Below, piece after piece: positions 14,590-21,971 of a DNA stretch of 21,971 nt. The notes below the pieces were generated by a model, which made no database searches, had not been told where the DNA came from, and saw nothing but the letters and a program-made list of their open reading frames with translations. Both the position numbers and the translations under genes were made by a program. The stretch spans positions 1 through 21,971 of the forward strand of contig JAYZCG010000023.1 of assembly GCA_036338435.1 (NCBI GenBank), written 5' to 3'. This DNA comes from JAPYTY01 sp036338435 (GTDB lineage Bacteria; Acidobacteriota; UBA6911; RPQK01; JADFOI01). Position 1 is the stretch's first letter. Each line of letters opens with the position of its first letter.

Positions 14590-15771
14590 TTAACGCGCTG
14601 TCGATTCAGTATCCGTCTCAGACAGCCCTGCTGCACGACGCAGTTCATCGGCCCTATCGGTTCTCTCCCATGCAAAACCCTGATCTTCTCTTCCAAAATG
14701 TCCGTAGGCTGCCGTTTTACGGTAGATGGGTCTCCTCAAATCCAAGGTATCAATTATCGATTGCGGAGTGAGGGCAAAGTGAGCTCGTATCAAATCAGTA
14801 ATCTTCTCTTCACCTATACGTCCCGTTCCCCCTGTATCCACCATGATGGAGACAGGATCTACTACCCCAATAGCATAGGCTAGCTGAATCTCAATGCTGT
14901 CAGCCAACCCGGCCGCTATGCAGTTCTTCGCAATATAGCGTGCCATATAACAGGCTGACCTATCGACCTTAGAGGGATCCTTCCCCGAAAAAGCTCCACC
15001 TCCATGACTACCAACTCCACCATAGGTGTCAACTATGATCTTGCGGCCTGTAACGCCACAATCTCCATGAGGTCCTCCCACCACGAATCGGCCTGTTGGA
15101 TTAATGTGGTAGATGGTCTCTGCGTCTAATAAACTCTCAGGAACAACTTCCTTAATCACTCTCTCTAGAATGACTTCTTCGATTTCCTCATTGCTAGCCT
15201 CGTCGTCATGTTGGGCTGCAATGACAACTGTGTCCACTCGAATGGGTTTAGATCCTTCGTATTCTACAGTCACCTGGGATTTCCCATCAGGCCGCAACCA
15301 TTTGACACTCCCCTCTTCACGACGCTGAGTTAGACAAGCCACCATCTGGTGAGCCAGACTAATAGGCATCGGCATAAGCTGCTCCGTTTCCGAGCAGGCA
15401 TATCCAAACATCAACCCCTGGTCACCGGCTCCCCCAACGTCGACGCCCTGAGCGATGTCTGGCGACTGCCGATCAACCGCACAGATTACACCACAAGAAC
15501 TCCCATCAAATCCGTATTCCGGTTTGGTATAACCTATATCGCAAACAACTTCTCTCGCGATGGTTGGATAATCCACACTCCCAGTTGTAGTAATTTCTCC
15601 AGCGACAGCGATTAATCCAGTTGTAACCAGGGTTTCACAGGCTACCCGGCCCCCTGGATCTTGAGTTAATACTGCATCTAGAACGGCATCTGAGATTTGA
15701 TCAGCCATCTTGTCGGGATGTCCTCCACTGACGGACTCCGAGGTGAACAAATGTCTACCTTTTCTTGCCAT
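14590..15771 (-). CDS. metK: S-adenosylmethionine synthetase
   Basis: A 393-residue cytosolic enzyme that makes SAM from methionine and ATP. The signatures are complete: GHPDK (17-21) near the N-terminus, the hexapeptide GAGDQG followed by LMFGYA, and the GGGAFSGKDPSKVDRS P-loop-like motif. The length is normal for bacterial MetK (about 385-400). ATG at 15771 has an ideal ribosome site, AAGGAGG, four bases upstream. A promoter with TTGACA and an extended -10 would start transcription only about 20 bases before the ATG, so there is no room for a SAM riboswitch. It heads a metK-ahcY pair. It is the immediate source of SAM for the radical-SAM genes downstream, although this is true for any metK in the genome. 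Confidence 0.98.
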   Translation of the reverse strand: MARKGRHLFTSESVSGGHPDKMADQISDAVLDAVLTQDPGGRVACETLVTTGLIAVAGEITTTGSVDYPTIAREVVCDIGYTKPEYGFDGSSCGVICAVDRQSPDIAQGVDVGGAGDQGLMFGYACSETEQLMPMPISLAHQMVACLTQRREEGSVKWLRPDGKSQVTVEYEGSKPIRVDTVVIAAQHDDEASNEEIEEVILERVIKEVVPESLLDAETIYHINPTGRFVVGGPHGDCGVTGRKIIVDTYGGVGSHGGGAFSGKDPSKVDRSACYMARYIAKNCIAAGLADSIEIQLAYAIGVVDPVSIMVDTGGTGRIGEEKITDLIRAHFALTPQSIIDTLDLRRPIYRKTAAYGHFGREDQGFAWERTDRADELRRAAGLSETDTESTAR

Positions 15772-15797
15772 TAACCCTCCTTAACTTGCGACCCGCA

Positions 15798-15826
15798 AAA
15801 CTAGCACAGGGCCTTTAAACTGTCAA
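15798..15826 (-). promoter_or_regulatory. Sigma70-type promoter of metK with extended -10
   Basis: TTGACA (15826-15821, perfect), a 17-base spacer, then TAGTTT (15803-15798, 3 of 6) preceded by TGC as an extended -10. The start is expected near 15791. The first transcribed bases include half of a small perfect hairpin, TTGCG-GGT-CGCAA (15798-15786), just before the AAGGAGG ribosome site. Confidence 0.55.
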
Positions 15827-15962
15827 CGCAACACGCTTTCTGCTTACCCTGGATTTTTTCCCGATTCTTTGTCCATTGAAAGCATTGTGACGAGCACAAA
15901 ATCCAGCAGTTTGGAAGGTTAACGATCTTCAGTAACATTCCAATGCAAACAGATTCACATAC

Positions 15963-15985
15963 GTGAGATAATCCCACCATCTCAC
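15963..15985 (-). terminator. Possible terminator hairpin after argF
   Basis: GTGAGAT and ATCTCAC pair perfectly (7 pairs) around a 9-base loop, 15 bases after the argF stop. No clear T-run follows, so it is a weak call. It is placed correctly to end the arginine transcript before the metK promoter. Confidence 0.4.
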
Positions 15986-16000
15986 TCGGAAACTGGCGTC

Positions 16001-16975
16001 TTAGCTATCAGTTGATCTACTCCAGTCAGCATACTTTTCCAGTTGCATATAACGCGTTACATCACCCGGAGCCAGAAGTGTTAGAAGAAGAGTCTTCTGA
16101 ACATGCAACCGATTTTCGGCCTGCTCGTATACAAGGGATTCAACAGAATCAATCACAGTATCGGTCACTTCCTGATTACGATGGGCTGGAAGGCAGTGCA
16201 TAAAGTATGCTTTTTTACCAGTCGAGGCCATCAATTCAGGTGTAATCTGATAATCTTGCAAAGCTCGCAACCGATCTTCTGCATCTTCTTCTTGTCCCAT
16301 ACTCACCCAGGTGTCCGTATAAACTGCATCTGCACCTTCTAGTCCATCCAGGGAATTGGTATGGCGATAGGATCCTAAACTCGAAGAGGAGAGAGCTGCG
16401 AAATCTTCCGCTGCCTGCTCATAAGGCTGATGAGTAGTCGGAGTAACTGCAACAAAGGACATTCCAGATAGAGCAGCTGCATGAATCAGCGATGCACATA
16501 CGTTATTGCCATCGCCTACAAATACAAGTGTCCTGCCTTCTACTTTTCCCCATTTTTCCTGAAGTGTAAAGATATCTGCCAAAGCCTGACAAGGATGTTC
16601 TTTGTCGCTTAACCCATTGATTAATGGCACCGAAGTACGCTTAGCTAAATCAAGGGCCACCTCGTGAGAATAAGTTCGTGTCACAATGCAATCGAACCAT
16701 CTTTCCAAATTACGTGCAACATCTGTAAGCGATTCTCTGCCACCGAGACGAGACTCCTGGTGGTCAAGATAGACCACTTCTCCACCCAGTTGCTTCATAC
16801 CCAATTCAAAGGTAAGGCGAGTTCTCAGTGATGCTTTTTCAAAAATTAATACTAGACTCTTCCCCATGAGCATTTGGCGAAAATTAGTGGATCGTTCTTT
16901 TACCTCGACACTGAATTGCAGCAATTGTCCCCACAGATCTGCCTGAAGATCCTTTAAGGAGAGAAAGTCCTTCAT
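16001..16975 (-). CDS. argF: Ornithine carbamoyltransferase
   Basis: A 324-residue cytosolic enzyme that joins carbamoyl phosphate and ornithine to give citrulline. The carbamoyl-phosphate motif reads SLRTR (49-53), where most family members have STRTR. HPCQ is at 127-130 and the HCLP motif is at 260-263. The ornithine-binding loop D-x-W-x-SMG is present (SMG at 225-227), which supports ornithine rather than acetylornithine or aspartate as substrate. ATG at 16975 overlaps the argH stop in an ATGA and has AAGGGG six bases upstream. A longer in-frame reading upstream lacks family support. The protein is a little longer than the usual 305-315 because of a C-terminal extension and short inserts. 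It is the last gene of the argR-argG-argH-argF run. Confidence 0.95.
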   Translation of the reverse strand: MKDFLSLKDLQADLWGQLLQFSVEVKERSTNFRQMLMGKSLVLIFEKASLRTRLTFELGMKQLGGEVVYLDHQESRLGGRESLTDVARNLERWFDCIVTRTYSHEVALDLAKRTSVPLINGLSDKEHPCQALADIFTLQEKWGKVEGRTLVFVGDGNNVCASLIHAAALSGMSFVAVTPTTHQPYEQAAEDFAALSSSSLGSYRHTNSLDGLEGADAVYTDTWVSMGQEEDAEDRLRALQDYQITPELMASTGKKAYFMHCLPAHRNQEVTDTVIDSVESLVYEQAENRLHVQKTLLLTLLAPGDVTRYMQLEKYADWSRSTDS

Positions 16976-18369
16976 TGATGACCCCTTACTTTTTGATTCC
17001 ACTTGTCTATCTGCTCCTCTATAGCACTCAAGCCTGGACTCCCCTTGTAACAACGTCGCTTCATAAAACTCTCGAATTTTAGTACTTCACTAACTTCAGG
17101 ACCACATTCCGGAGCGAACTCTTGTAACTTCTCCAAAGGCACATTATCCAAGGTAAGTCCCTCGTCCAAACAATAGCTTACCAATTTGCCTACCCGCTGA
17201 TGTGCTTCCCGAAAAGGCACATCTTTGGTCACTAGATACTCAGCCAAATCTGTTGCCATTAGGAAGCCTTGTCTAAGAGCCTCTTCTACTCGCTTCTTGT
17301 TAATTTCGAAATTAACTACCACTAGGGGAACAACTGCCAGAGTCTGCGACACCGTGTCTACCGCACTGAAAAGATGCTCTTTATCTTGTTGGAGATCACG
17401 GTGATATGAAGTAGGAAGACCCTTGATAAGAGAGGCGATGGCCGATGTGTGCCCCAGAACAGAGGCCGTTTTACCACGGGTTAGTTCCAGAAGATCTGGG
17501 TTCTTCTTCTGCGGCATCATACTGCTTCCTGTACACAAGAAGTCAGGCAATTCAATCCAACCCACTGGAGTACTGGACAGATAAATAAAATCTTCCGAGA
17601 AACGGCTGAGATGAAGCATTATCTGAGAAGCAATTTGAAGCAACTCTAGAATAAAATCACGGTCACCTACCACGTCATAGCTGTTGTTAAACGTTGCCGA
17701 AAAGCCCAGTTCCTGTGCGGTAAACTCGGGGTCTAACGGAAGAGTACTCCCAGCCAATGCCCCCGCTCCCAATGGGCTACACGAGTGAAGTCCTTGGTAA
17801 GCAATGAGGCGGTGGCTATCCCGTTCCAACATCTCGCAAAAAGCCAACATATAGTGCCCCCAAGAAATAGGTTGGGCCGCCTGTAGGTGAGTCCATCCAG
17901 GGAATAGCTCACTCTTAAGTTCCTGTGCTCGTTCTAGTAAAGCTCCCTGGAGTTCACACACCCGACTTTGCCATGTCATTGCCATGTCGAGACAGAACAT
18001 TTTCAAGTCTAGAGCTACCTGATCGTTGCGACTTCTCCCGGTGTGAATTCGTCCCCCTGCTTCACCAACGATCTCCTGTAAACGACACTCGATATTCATA
18101 TGAATATCCTCTAATTCTTCCCGATAAGGAAACTCTTCAGATTTGATTTCCTGCTCAATCTGGTTCAACCCATCGAGAATACTGTCCTTATCCTGTTCAG
18201 AAATGATTTCACGCGTAGCCAACATCCGTACATGAGCACGGCTACCTTGAATATCGTAAGAAGCCAGCCGCCGATCCAAATGTAGGGACTGGCTGAATTC
18301 CTGTACTACAAGATTGAGATCATCCTTGAACCGTCCGACCCAGGGCTTCTTTGTATTCTTGTTGTTCAT
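16972..18369 (-). CDS. argH: Argininosuccinate lyase
   Basis: A 465-residue member of the fumarase/aspartase superfamily. It cleaves argininosuccinate to arginine and fumarate, the last step of arginine synthesis, as a cytosolic tetramer. Landmarks in order: PWVGRF near 9-14, GGRIHTGRSRNDQVALD (105-121), GWTHLQAAQP with the catalytic His161, NNSYDVVGDRDF (228-239), and the signature loop GSSMMPQKKNP (281-291) with the catalytic serine. All key parts are present and the length is normal. ATG at 18369 has AGAAGAGAT just upstream. It lies 93 bases after argG and overlaps argF by four bases (ATGA), so argH and argF are translationally coupled. Confidence 0.97.
   Translation of the reverse strand: MNNKNTKKPWVGRFKDDLNLVVQEFSQSLHLDRRLASYDIQGSRAHVRMLATREIISEQDKDSILDGLNQIEQEIKSEEFPYREELEDIHMNIECRLQEIVGEAGGRIHTGRSRNDQVALDLKMFCLDMAMTWQSRVCELQGALLERAQELKSELFPGWTHLQAAQPISWGHYMLAFCEMLERDSHRLIAYQGLHSCSPLGAGALAGSTLPLDPEFTAQELGFSATFNNSYDVVGDRDFILELLQIASQIMLHLSRFSEDFIYLSSTPVGWIELPDFLCTGSSMMPQKKNPDLLELTRGKTASVLGHTSAIASLIKGLPTSYHRDLQQDKEHLFSAVDTVSQTLAVVPLVVVNFEINKKRVEEALRQGFLMATDLAEYLVTKDVPFREAHQRVGKLVSYCLDEGLTLDNVPLEKLQEFAPECGPEVSEVLKFESFMKRRCYKGSPGLSAIEEQIDKWNQKVRGHQ
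16982..16987 (-). promoter_or_regulatory. Ribosome binding site that decides the argF start
   Basis: AAGGGG on the minus strand, six bases before ATG 16975 and inside the end of argH. It supports the ATGA-overlap start over longer in-frame readings. Confidence 0.6.
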
Positions 18370-18462
18370 ATCTCTTCTGTCGTTATTTAGAAAAGCGCGT
18401 TCATTAATTTAATATTGTCGGGCACCACATTGCCGATGATTATTAGGGACTCATCTACTCGC

Positions 18463-19665
18463 TCAATTATCTCTGTCTCGCCTCAAAAGAGATGCAATCT
18501 GGAGCCGCAATCCCTGAAGTCGGATAAAGCCTCCAGCATCTCCTTGCGTATAGACATCATCGGCCTCAAATGTAGCGTAGGAAGGATCATATAGATTGCA
18601 GGGAGAACTACGACCATTAACACTACAATTCCCCTTGTAAAGCTGTAGTCTCACCTTGCCTGTTACGAGGCCTTGAGAGTTTCTAATCGTCTGAAGAAGC
18701 AATTCCATTTCCGGAGCAAACCAGAACCCATAATAGATTAGTTCCGCAATACGAGGAGACAGATCATCTTTCAAGTGCTGCACCTCACGGTCGAGAGTCA
18801 AAGATTCCACAGCCCGATGTGCCTTGTGCAGAACAGTGACTCCAGGAGTCTCATAGACACCTCTAGATTTCATCCCCACCATTCGATTTTCGACCAAATC
18901 AACCCGTCCAACTCCGTTAGCTCCTGCCACTGAATTGAGCTTTTCTAATAATTCGACTGGCTCCAATTTTTCTTCGTTTAACTTCACTGGAACACCTGAT
19001 TCGAATTCGATGGTGATCTCTGTTGGCCCATCTGGAGCTTGTTCAGGAGAAACTGTGCGCAGAAAAATATCCTCAGGAGGTGACTGCCAGGGGTCTTCCA
19101 GGATACCACCCTCATAGGAAGTATGCATAATATTCTGATCGATACTGTATGGCTTTTCTTCAGTCGAGGTAATGGGGATTCCTTGACTTTTTGCATAGTG
19201 AATTAAATCACTGCGCCCATTGAATTCCCATGTTCTCCACGGGGCCACTATCTGCAATTCAGGAGCTAGAGCCTGGAAAGTGAGTTCAAAGCGAACCTGA
19301 TCGTTACCCTTTCCCGTAGCACCATGAGCAACTGCTTCAGCACCCCACTCCTTAGCTAATCTAACCTGCTCCCGGGCAATTACAGGACGAGCAAGGGAGG
19401 TCCCCATAAAATACTCCCCTTCATAAAGGGCATGGGCTTGCATGGCAGGAAAAATAAAATCTCGAACGAAGATATCGCGCAAATCAGTAATAACAACTTT
19501 TTCAGCGCCTGTTTGATAGGCCTTTTGGCTGGCTAACTCCAGATCTTCACCCTGTCCGACATCAGCTATAAAGGCCATAATCGAACACTGGTATTTCTCC
19601 TTTAGCCAGTGCATCATAATCGAGGTGTCTAATCCTCCTGAATAGGCCAGAACTATCTTTTTCAC
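18463..19665 (-). CDS. argG: Argininosuccinate synthase
   Basis: A 400-residue ATP-dependent enzyme joining citrulline and aspartate into argininosuccinate. The N-type ATP pyrophosphatase loop is AYSGGLDTS (7-15). HGATGKGNDQVRFE and the STEEKPYSIDQN and WQSPPEDIF regions are typical. The C-terminal dimerisation helix with RGVYETPG and DRE is intact. The GTG at 19665 is chosen because family members start just before KKIVLAYSGG; it sits in TAGTG, sharing one base with the argR stop, and AAGGGG lies about ten bases upstream. An in-frame GTG at 19686 would add seven residues and a longer overlap. It is co-transcribed with argR, and downstream argH and argF complete the citrulline-to-arginine steps. 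Confidence 0.96.
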   Translation of the reverse strand: MKKIVLAYSGGLDTSIMMHWLKEKYQCSIMAFIADVGQGEDLELASQKAYQTGAEKVVITDLRDIFVRDFIFPAMQAHALYEGEYFMGTSLARPVIAREQVRLAKEWGAEAVAHGATGKGNDQVRFELTFQALAPELQIVAPWRTWEFNGRSDLIHYAKSQGIPITSTEEKPYSIDQNIMHTSYEGGILEDPWQSPPEDIFLRTVSPEQAPDGPTEITIEFESGVPVKLNEEKLEPVELLEKLNSVAGANGVGRVDLVENRMVGMKSRGVYETPGVTVLHKAHRAVESLTLDREVQHLKDDLSPRIAELIYYGFWFAPEMELLLQTIRNSQGLVTGKVRLQLYKGNCSVNGRSSPCNLYDPSYATFEADDVYTQGDAGGFIRLQGLRLQIASLLRRDRDN

Positions 19666-20093
19666 TACGCTTGAACCCCTTTCCACAAATTGCTTCTCAC
19701 TTTACGGGCATCGTGCCCTTCTGCTACCACCACAAGAACCGTATCTTCACCCGCCACGGTTCCCAAAACCCCCGATAGCTTTAACGCGTCAATCTTGTAA
19801 GCCACGGGTGCTGCCATTCCGACTTCAGTGTGCACCACCAACAGATTCGTACTCACTTCACACCCGTTGATGTGAAGACCTGTCCAATCATCCAAAACCG
19901 TATATTTATATTCACCCCTTTCGTTCGCAGCCTTAACCACTTTGAGCGTCTTAAGATCACGAGACAAAGTCGCCTGTGTGACTTCAAATCCAAGCTTACC
20001 TAGTCTTTTACGCAAAATTTCCTGACTCCCGATGGTCACTTCATTAACCAAATCAAGAATGGCCTGATGGCGTTGGACTTTAGTAGTATACAT
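19665..20093 (-). CDS. argR: Arginine repressor
   Basis: A 142-residue ArgR/AhrC family regulator, a DNA-binding hexamer that senses arginine. The N-terminal winged helix-turn-helix (about 5-65) contains VTQATLSRDLKTLKVVK, the recognition-helix signature (canonical TQATVSRDIKEL). The C-terminal arginine-binding/hexamerisation domain has GVLGTVAGEDTVLVVV (108-123), where the E-D pair replaces the usual D-D. ATG at 20093 is preferred; an in-frame GTG at 20114 would add seven residues that overlap the putative operator. It is the first gene of the arginine operon, so it is probably autoregulated together with argG, argH and argF when arginine is plentiful. Confidence 0.95.
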   Translation of the reverse strand: MYTTKVQRHQAILDLVNEVTIGSQEILRKRLGKLGFEVTQATLSRDLKTLKVVKAANERGEYKYTVLDDWTGLHINGCEVSTNLLVVHTEVGMAAPVAYKIDALKLSGVLGTVAGEDTVLVVVAEGHDARKVRSNLWKGVQA

Positions 20094-20099
20094 AAAATA

Positions 20100-20113
20100 C
20101 GTATATTTATACA
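20100..20113 (-). promoter_or_regulatory. Candidate ARG box (ArgR operator) just upstream of argR
   Basis: TGTAT-AAAT-ATACG on the minus strand matches the ARG-box core TGAAT-wwww-ATTCA in 7 of 10 fixed positions and is near-palindromic. It lies seven bases before the argR ATG. A TTGACT occurs 14 bases upstream of the TATAAA in this element. A second box at the usual 2-3 base spacing is not evident. Confidence 0.35.
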
Positions 20114-20167
20114 CATTGACCCTGAAGTCAAGTTTATTTGTTGCTTGAACTTACCTATGAAGCCGCT

Positions 20168-21250
20168 TTAGGCAATACTACGGAATGTTTGATACAGTGT
20201 ATCTCGCTGCGCAGCGACAAACCCCGCTCTCTCAATAACCCGGATAAGATCCTTGCGAGTAGCAGTTCGATTTGCTCCAGCTGTGCTAATTACATTTTCC
20301 TCAATCATGATGCTACCGACGTCGTTGGCGCCAAAATGGAGAGCAATTTCTGCGACCTTCAAACCCTGCGTTAGCCAGGAAACCTGGATGTTATTTATAT
20401 TGTCCAGGTAAAGACGACTCACAGCCAATAACTTCAGATATGTAGTGGGACTAACTTCTTCAGATATAGTCTTCTCCATGGGAGTCCCCTTTAATTGAAC
20501 ATTCCAGGGAATGAAAGCCACAAACCCACTTGTTTCATCCTGTAGCTGTCGCAGCTGATCCAAGTGCTCAATCCGCTCTTCAAACGTTTCCCCAGCACCG
20601 ATCATCATGGTAGCTGTCGTTAGCAAGCCTTCCTGGTGAGCAGTGCGCATCACTTCCAACCATTCTTTTGCAGTACACTTTCCTGGACTAATGTCACTTC
20701 GCATACGCTCGGTGAGAATTTCCGCTCCCCCACCTGGAATGGAAGTCAGTCCAGCAACCTTTAGGCGTTGAATAGATTCGCGGATTGTGATCTTGCTTAG
20801 ACGAGCCAAAACAACTATTTCAGGAGGTGAAAAACAATGCAAATGAATTTGATACCGTTCCCGAATAGAACTTAACAGATTTTCATAATAGTCAATCTTA
20901 AGTTCCGGATGCATCCCCCCCTGCATAAGAATTCCAGTCCCTCCCAGTGCGACAGTCTCCTCAATTTTATTGAAGATGGTTTGCATTGGAAGCACATAGC
21001 CGCCATCTGCGCCTGGCTTCCGGTAAAAATTACAAAAGGTGCAACGCGCAACACAGACATTTGTATAACTTATGTTCCGATCAACCAGAAAAGACACTAC
21101 ATTGTCCGGACATTTCTTTTGGCGAACATAATCAGCAGCCCTACCCACTTGATGAAGATTGCCGGAGCGAAGCAGCAGCAATCCTTCCTCTCGATCAATT
21201 CGCTTATCAGCGTAAACCTTATCTAAAACTGTCGTAACTGAAGTCATCAT
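20168..21250 (-). CDS. mqnC: Cyclic dehypoxanthinyl futalosine synthase (menaquinone, futalosine pathway)
   Basis: A 360-residue radical SAM enzyme of the MqnC/MqnE/CofH group. It cyclises dehypoxanthine futalosine in the alternative menaquinone pathway. The iron-sulfur motif is YTNVCVARCTFCNFYR with Cys66, Cys70 and Cys73. MqnC-type landmarks follow: GGTGILMQGGMHPELKIDYYE, LHCFSPPEI, SIPGGGAEIL, ISPGKCTAKEWLEVMRTAHQ, TTATMMIGAGET and LQDETSGFVAFIPW. The MQGG..P..K.DYYE, GGGAEIL and CTAKEWLEVM features place it with MqnC rather than MqnE or CofH. After FIPW it reads NVQLKGTPME, where I recall a more typical F-Q-P-G-x-T. Tandem ATGs at 21250/21247 fit the family N-terminus; an in-frame GTG at 21316 would add 22 residues. 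No other mqn gene is in the window. Confidence 0.93.
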   Translation of the reverse strand: MMTSVTTVLDKVYADKRIDREEGLLLLRSGNLHQVGRAADYVRQKKCPDNVVSFLVDRNISYTNVCVARCTFCNFYRKPGADGGYVLPMQTIFNKIEETVALGGTGILMQGGMHPELKIDYYENLLSSIRERYQIHLHCFSPPEIVVLARLSKITIRESIQRLKVAGLTSIPGGGAEILTERMRSDISPGKCTAKEWLEVMRTAHQEGLLTTATMMIGAGETFEERIEHLDQLRQLQDETSGFVAFIPWNVQLKGTPMEKTISEEVSPTTYLKLLAVSRLYLDNINNIQVSWLTQGLKVAEIALHFGANDVGSIMIEENVISTAGANRTATRKDLIRVIERAGFVAAQRDTLYQTFRSIA

Positions 21251-21330
21251 GGTGATTTTAAGATTTGGGAGGTCAAAAATACAACCCGATAGAAAATCTC
21301 TAAGAAATCGAGACACATTTTAATTAATCA

Positions 21331-21900
21331 TCACCAATTACAATCTTTGTACGAAACCACACTTCCACGCCTCACACGAACCCCTTCTAACTCCAGAAGT
21401 TTTTTTTTGACAGGCAACCCTCCTCTAAATCCAACCAATAAACCATTACATCCAATAACACGATGACATGGAACCATGATCGGCACTGGATTTCTCCCTA
21501 CAGCCGATCCGACTGCCTGACTGGCTCGAGGATTGCCTATAGCACGAGCAATTTTGCCATAACTAACAGTACAACCGTGGGGGATCTTTAACAGTTGCCG
21601 CCAAACTTTAAGTTGAAAGGATGTCCCTTGCAGATCTAACAAAACATTTAAGTTTTCTCCCCGTCCATTAAAATAATCGGTTAATTGCTCTGTCGCTTGA
21701 GACAATATTCCCCGTATATCCTCATCCAATACGGGTGAACCATGCTTATTGGCCCAGGCATCTTTATCAGTCGCAAAATAAATCCTGCAAATCCCTCTGG
21801 GACTGCCAACAATCAACAACTTTCCAATGGGTGTAATTAGCTCTTTCGAACAAAGGTTTGTTATATCCATCTTCACGCATGAATTCGTTGTCATACACAT
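21331..21900 (-). CDS. ogt: Methylated-DNA--[protein]-cysteine S-methyltransferase
   Basis: A suicide DNA-repair protein that takes methyl or alkyl groups from O6-alkylguanine onto its own cysteine. The acceptor is Cys145 in the signature VPCHRVIG (143-150). Before it comes the DNA-binding region with FQLKVWRQLLKIPHGCTVSYGKIARAIGNPRASQAVG, which contains the arginine finger Arg126 (in NPRASQAVG). After it follows GLLVGFRGGLPVKKKLLELEG. The N-terminal domain (about 20-90) is the usual RNase-H-like half. The 189-residue reading from ATG 21900 is slightly long. In-frame ATGs at 21894 and 21870 (179 residues) are equally possible, since none has a clear ribosome site. It lies 80 bases upstream of mqnC. 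Confidence 0.93.
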   Translation of the reverse strand: MCMTTNSCVKMDITNLCSKELITPIGKLLIVGSPRGICRIYFATDKDAWANKHGSPVLDEDIRGILSQATEQLTDYFNGRGENLNVLLDLQGTSFQLKVWRQLLKIPHGCTVSYGKIARAIGNPRASQAVGSAVGRNPVPIMVPCHRVIGCNGLLVGFRGGLPVKKKLLELEGVRVRRGSVVSYKDCNW

Positions 21901-21971
21901 CCGGTATCTTGTTTAGTTGCCATGGATACTATACTTACCTCCCTTATTCTGGTAGTTCAATTTGTCTTGAT

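Noticed and set aside
15772..16000. A SAM riboswitch before metK
   Set aside because: The best promoter starts only about 20 bases before the ATG, and I see no conserved SAM-riboswitch core upstream.
21891..21923. A 10-residue leader peptide overlapping ogt in an ATGA
   Set aside because: The ribosome-like GGGAGG is about 14 bases from its ATG, and there is no residue bias suggesting attenuation.
1..21971. Mobile elements, CRISPR arrays, tRNA or rRNA genes
   Set aside because: No transposase or integrase motifs, regular short repeats, tRNA cloverleaf or rRNA segments were seen on either strand.

Overview
The window is about 22 kb of compact, moderately AT-rich bacterial DNA. Every confidently called gene lies on the minus strand, so it is read from high to low coordinates. 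It looks like the chromosome of an uncultured bacterium. It carries single-copy housekeeping genes (metK, ahcY, argR-argG-argH-argF) and mqnC, which marks the futalosine route to menaquinone. I see no phage, plasmid, transposon, CRISPR, tRNA or rRNA signatures. I cannot name a phylum from the sequence alone.

Layout in transcription order, from the right edge: (1) 21900-20168: an O6-alkylguanine DNA repair protein (ogt) and mqnC. (2) 20093-16001: an arginine operon argR-argG-argH-argF, with overlapping junctions at argR/argG and argH/argF and a possible ARG-box palindrome just before argR. (3) 15771-12428: the activated-methyl-cycle pair metK and ahcY, with a well-formed sigma70-type promoter and perfect Shine-Dalgarno before metK, then a rhomboid intramembrane protease. 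(4) 12427-11993: a 435-base gap with inverted repeats, a promoter candidate and a leader hairpin. (5) 11992-5373: five consecutive radical-SAM genes in the order SPASM, B12-binding, SPASM, B12-binding, B12-binding. Two junctions overlap and the cluster is followed by an ArnT/PMT-like membrane glycosyltransferase (5286-3718). (6) 3717-3409: a gap with a promoter candidate, then a tight set: an unusual Rieske ferredoxin, a 108-residue unknown protein, an amidohydrolase, a membrane-anchored GT2 glycosyltransferase and, at the left edge, the start of a second GT2 enzyme of the polyprenyl-phosphate sugar synthase type.

Regions 5 and 6 are the accessory and most interesting part. Three putative cobalamin-dependent radical-SAM enzymes, two SPASM/twitch-type radical-SAM enzymes, a polyprenyl-P-sugar-dependent glycosyltransferase and GT2 enzymes suggest a pathway that builds and tailors a membrane lipid, glycolipid or glycan by C-methylation or other radical chemistry. 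The product is unknown. The neighbouring metK/ahcY pair would supply S-adenosylmethionine and clear S-adenosylhomocysteine, but that link is by position only. I recognise no characterised pathway with this gene order.
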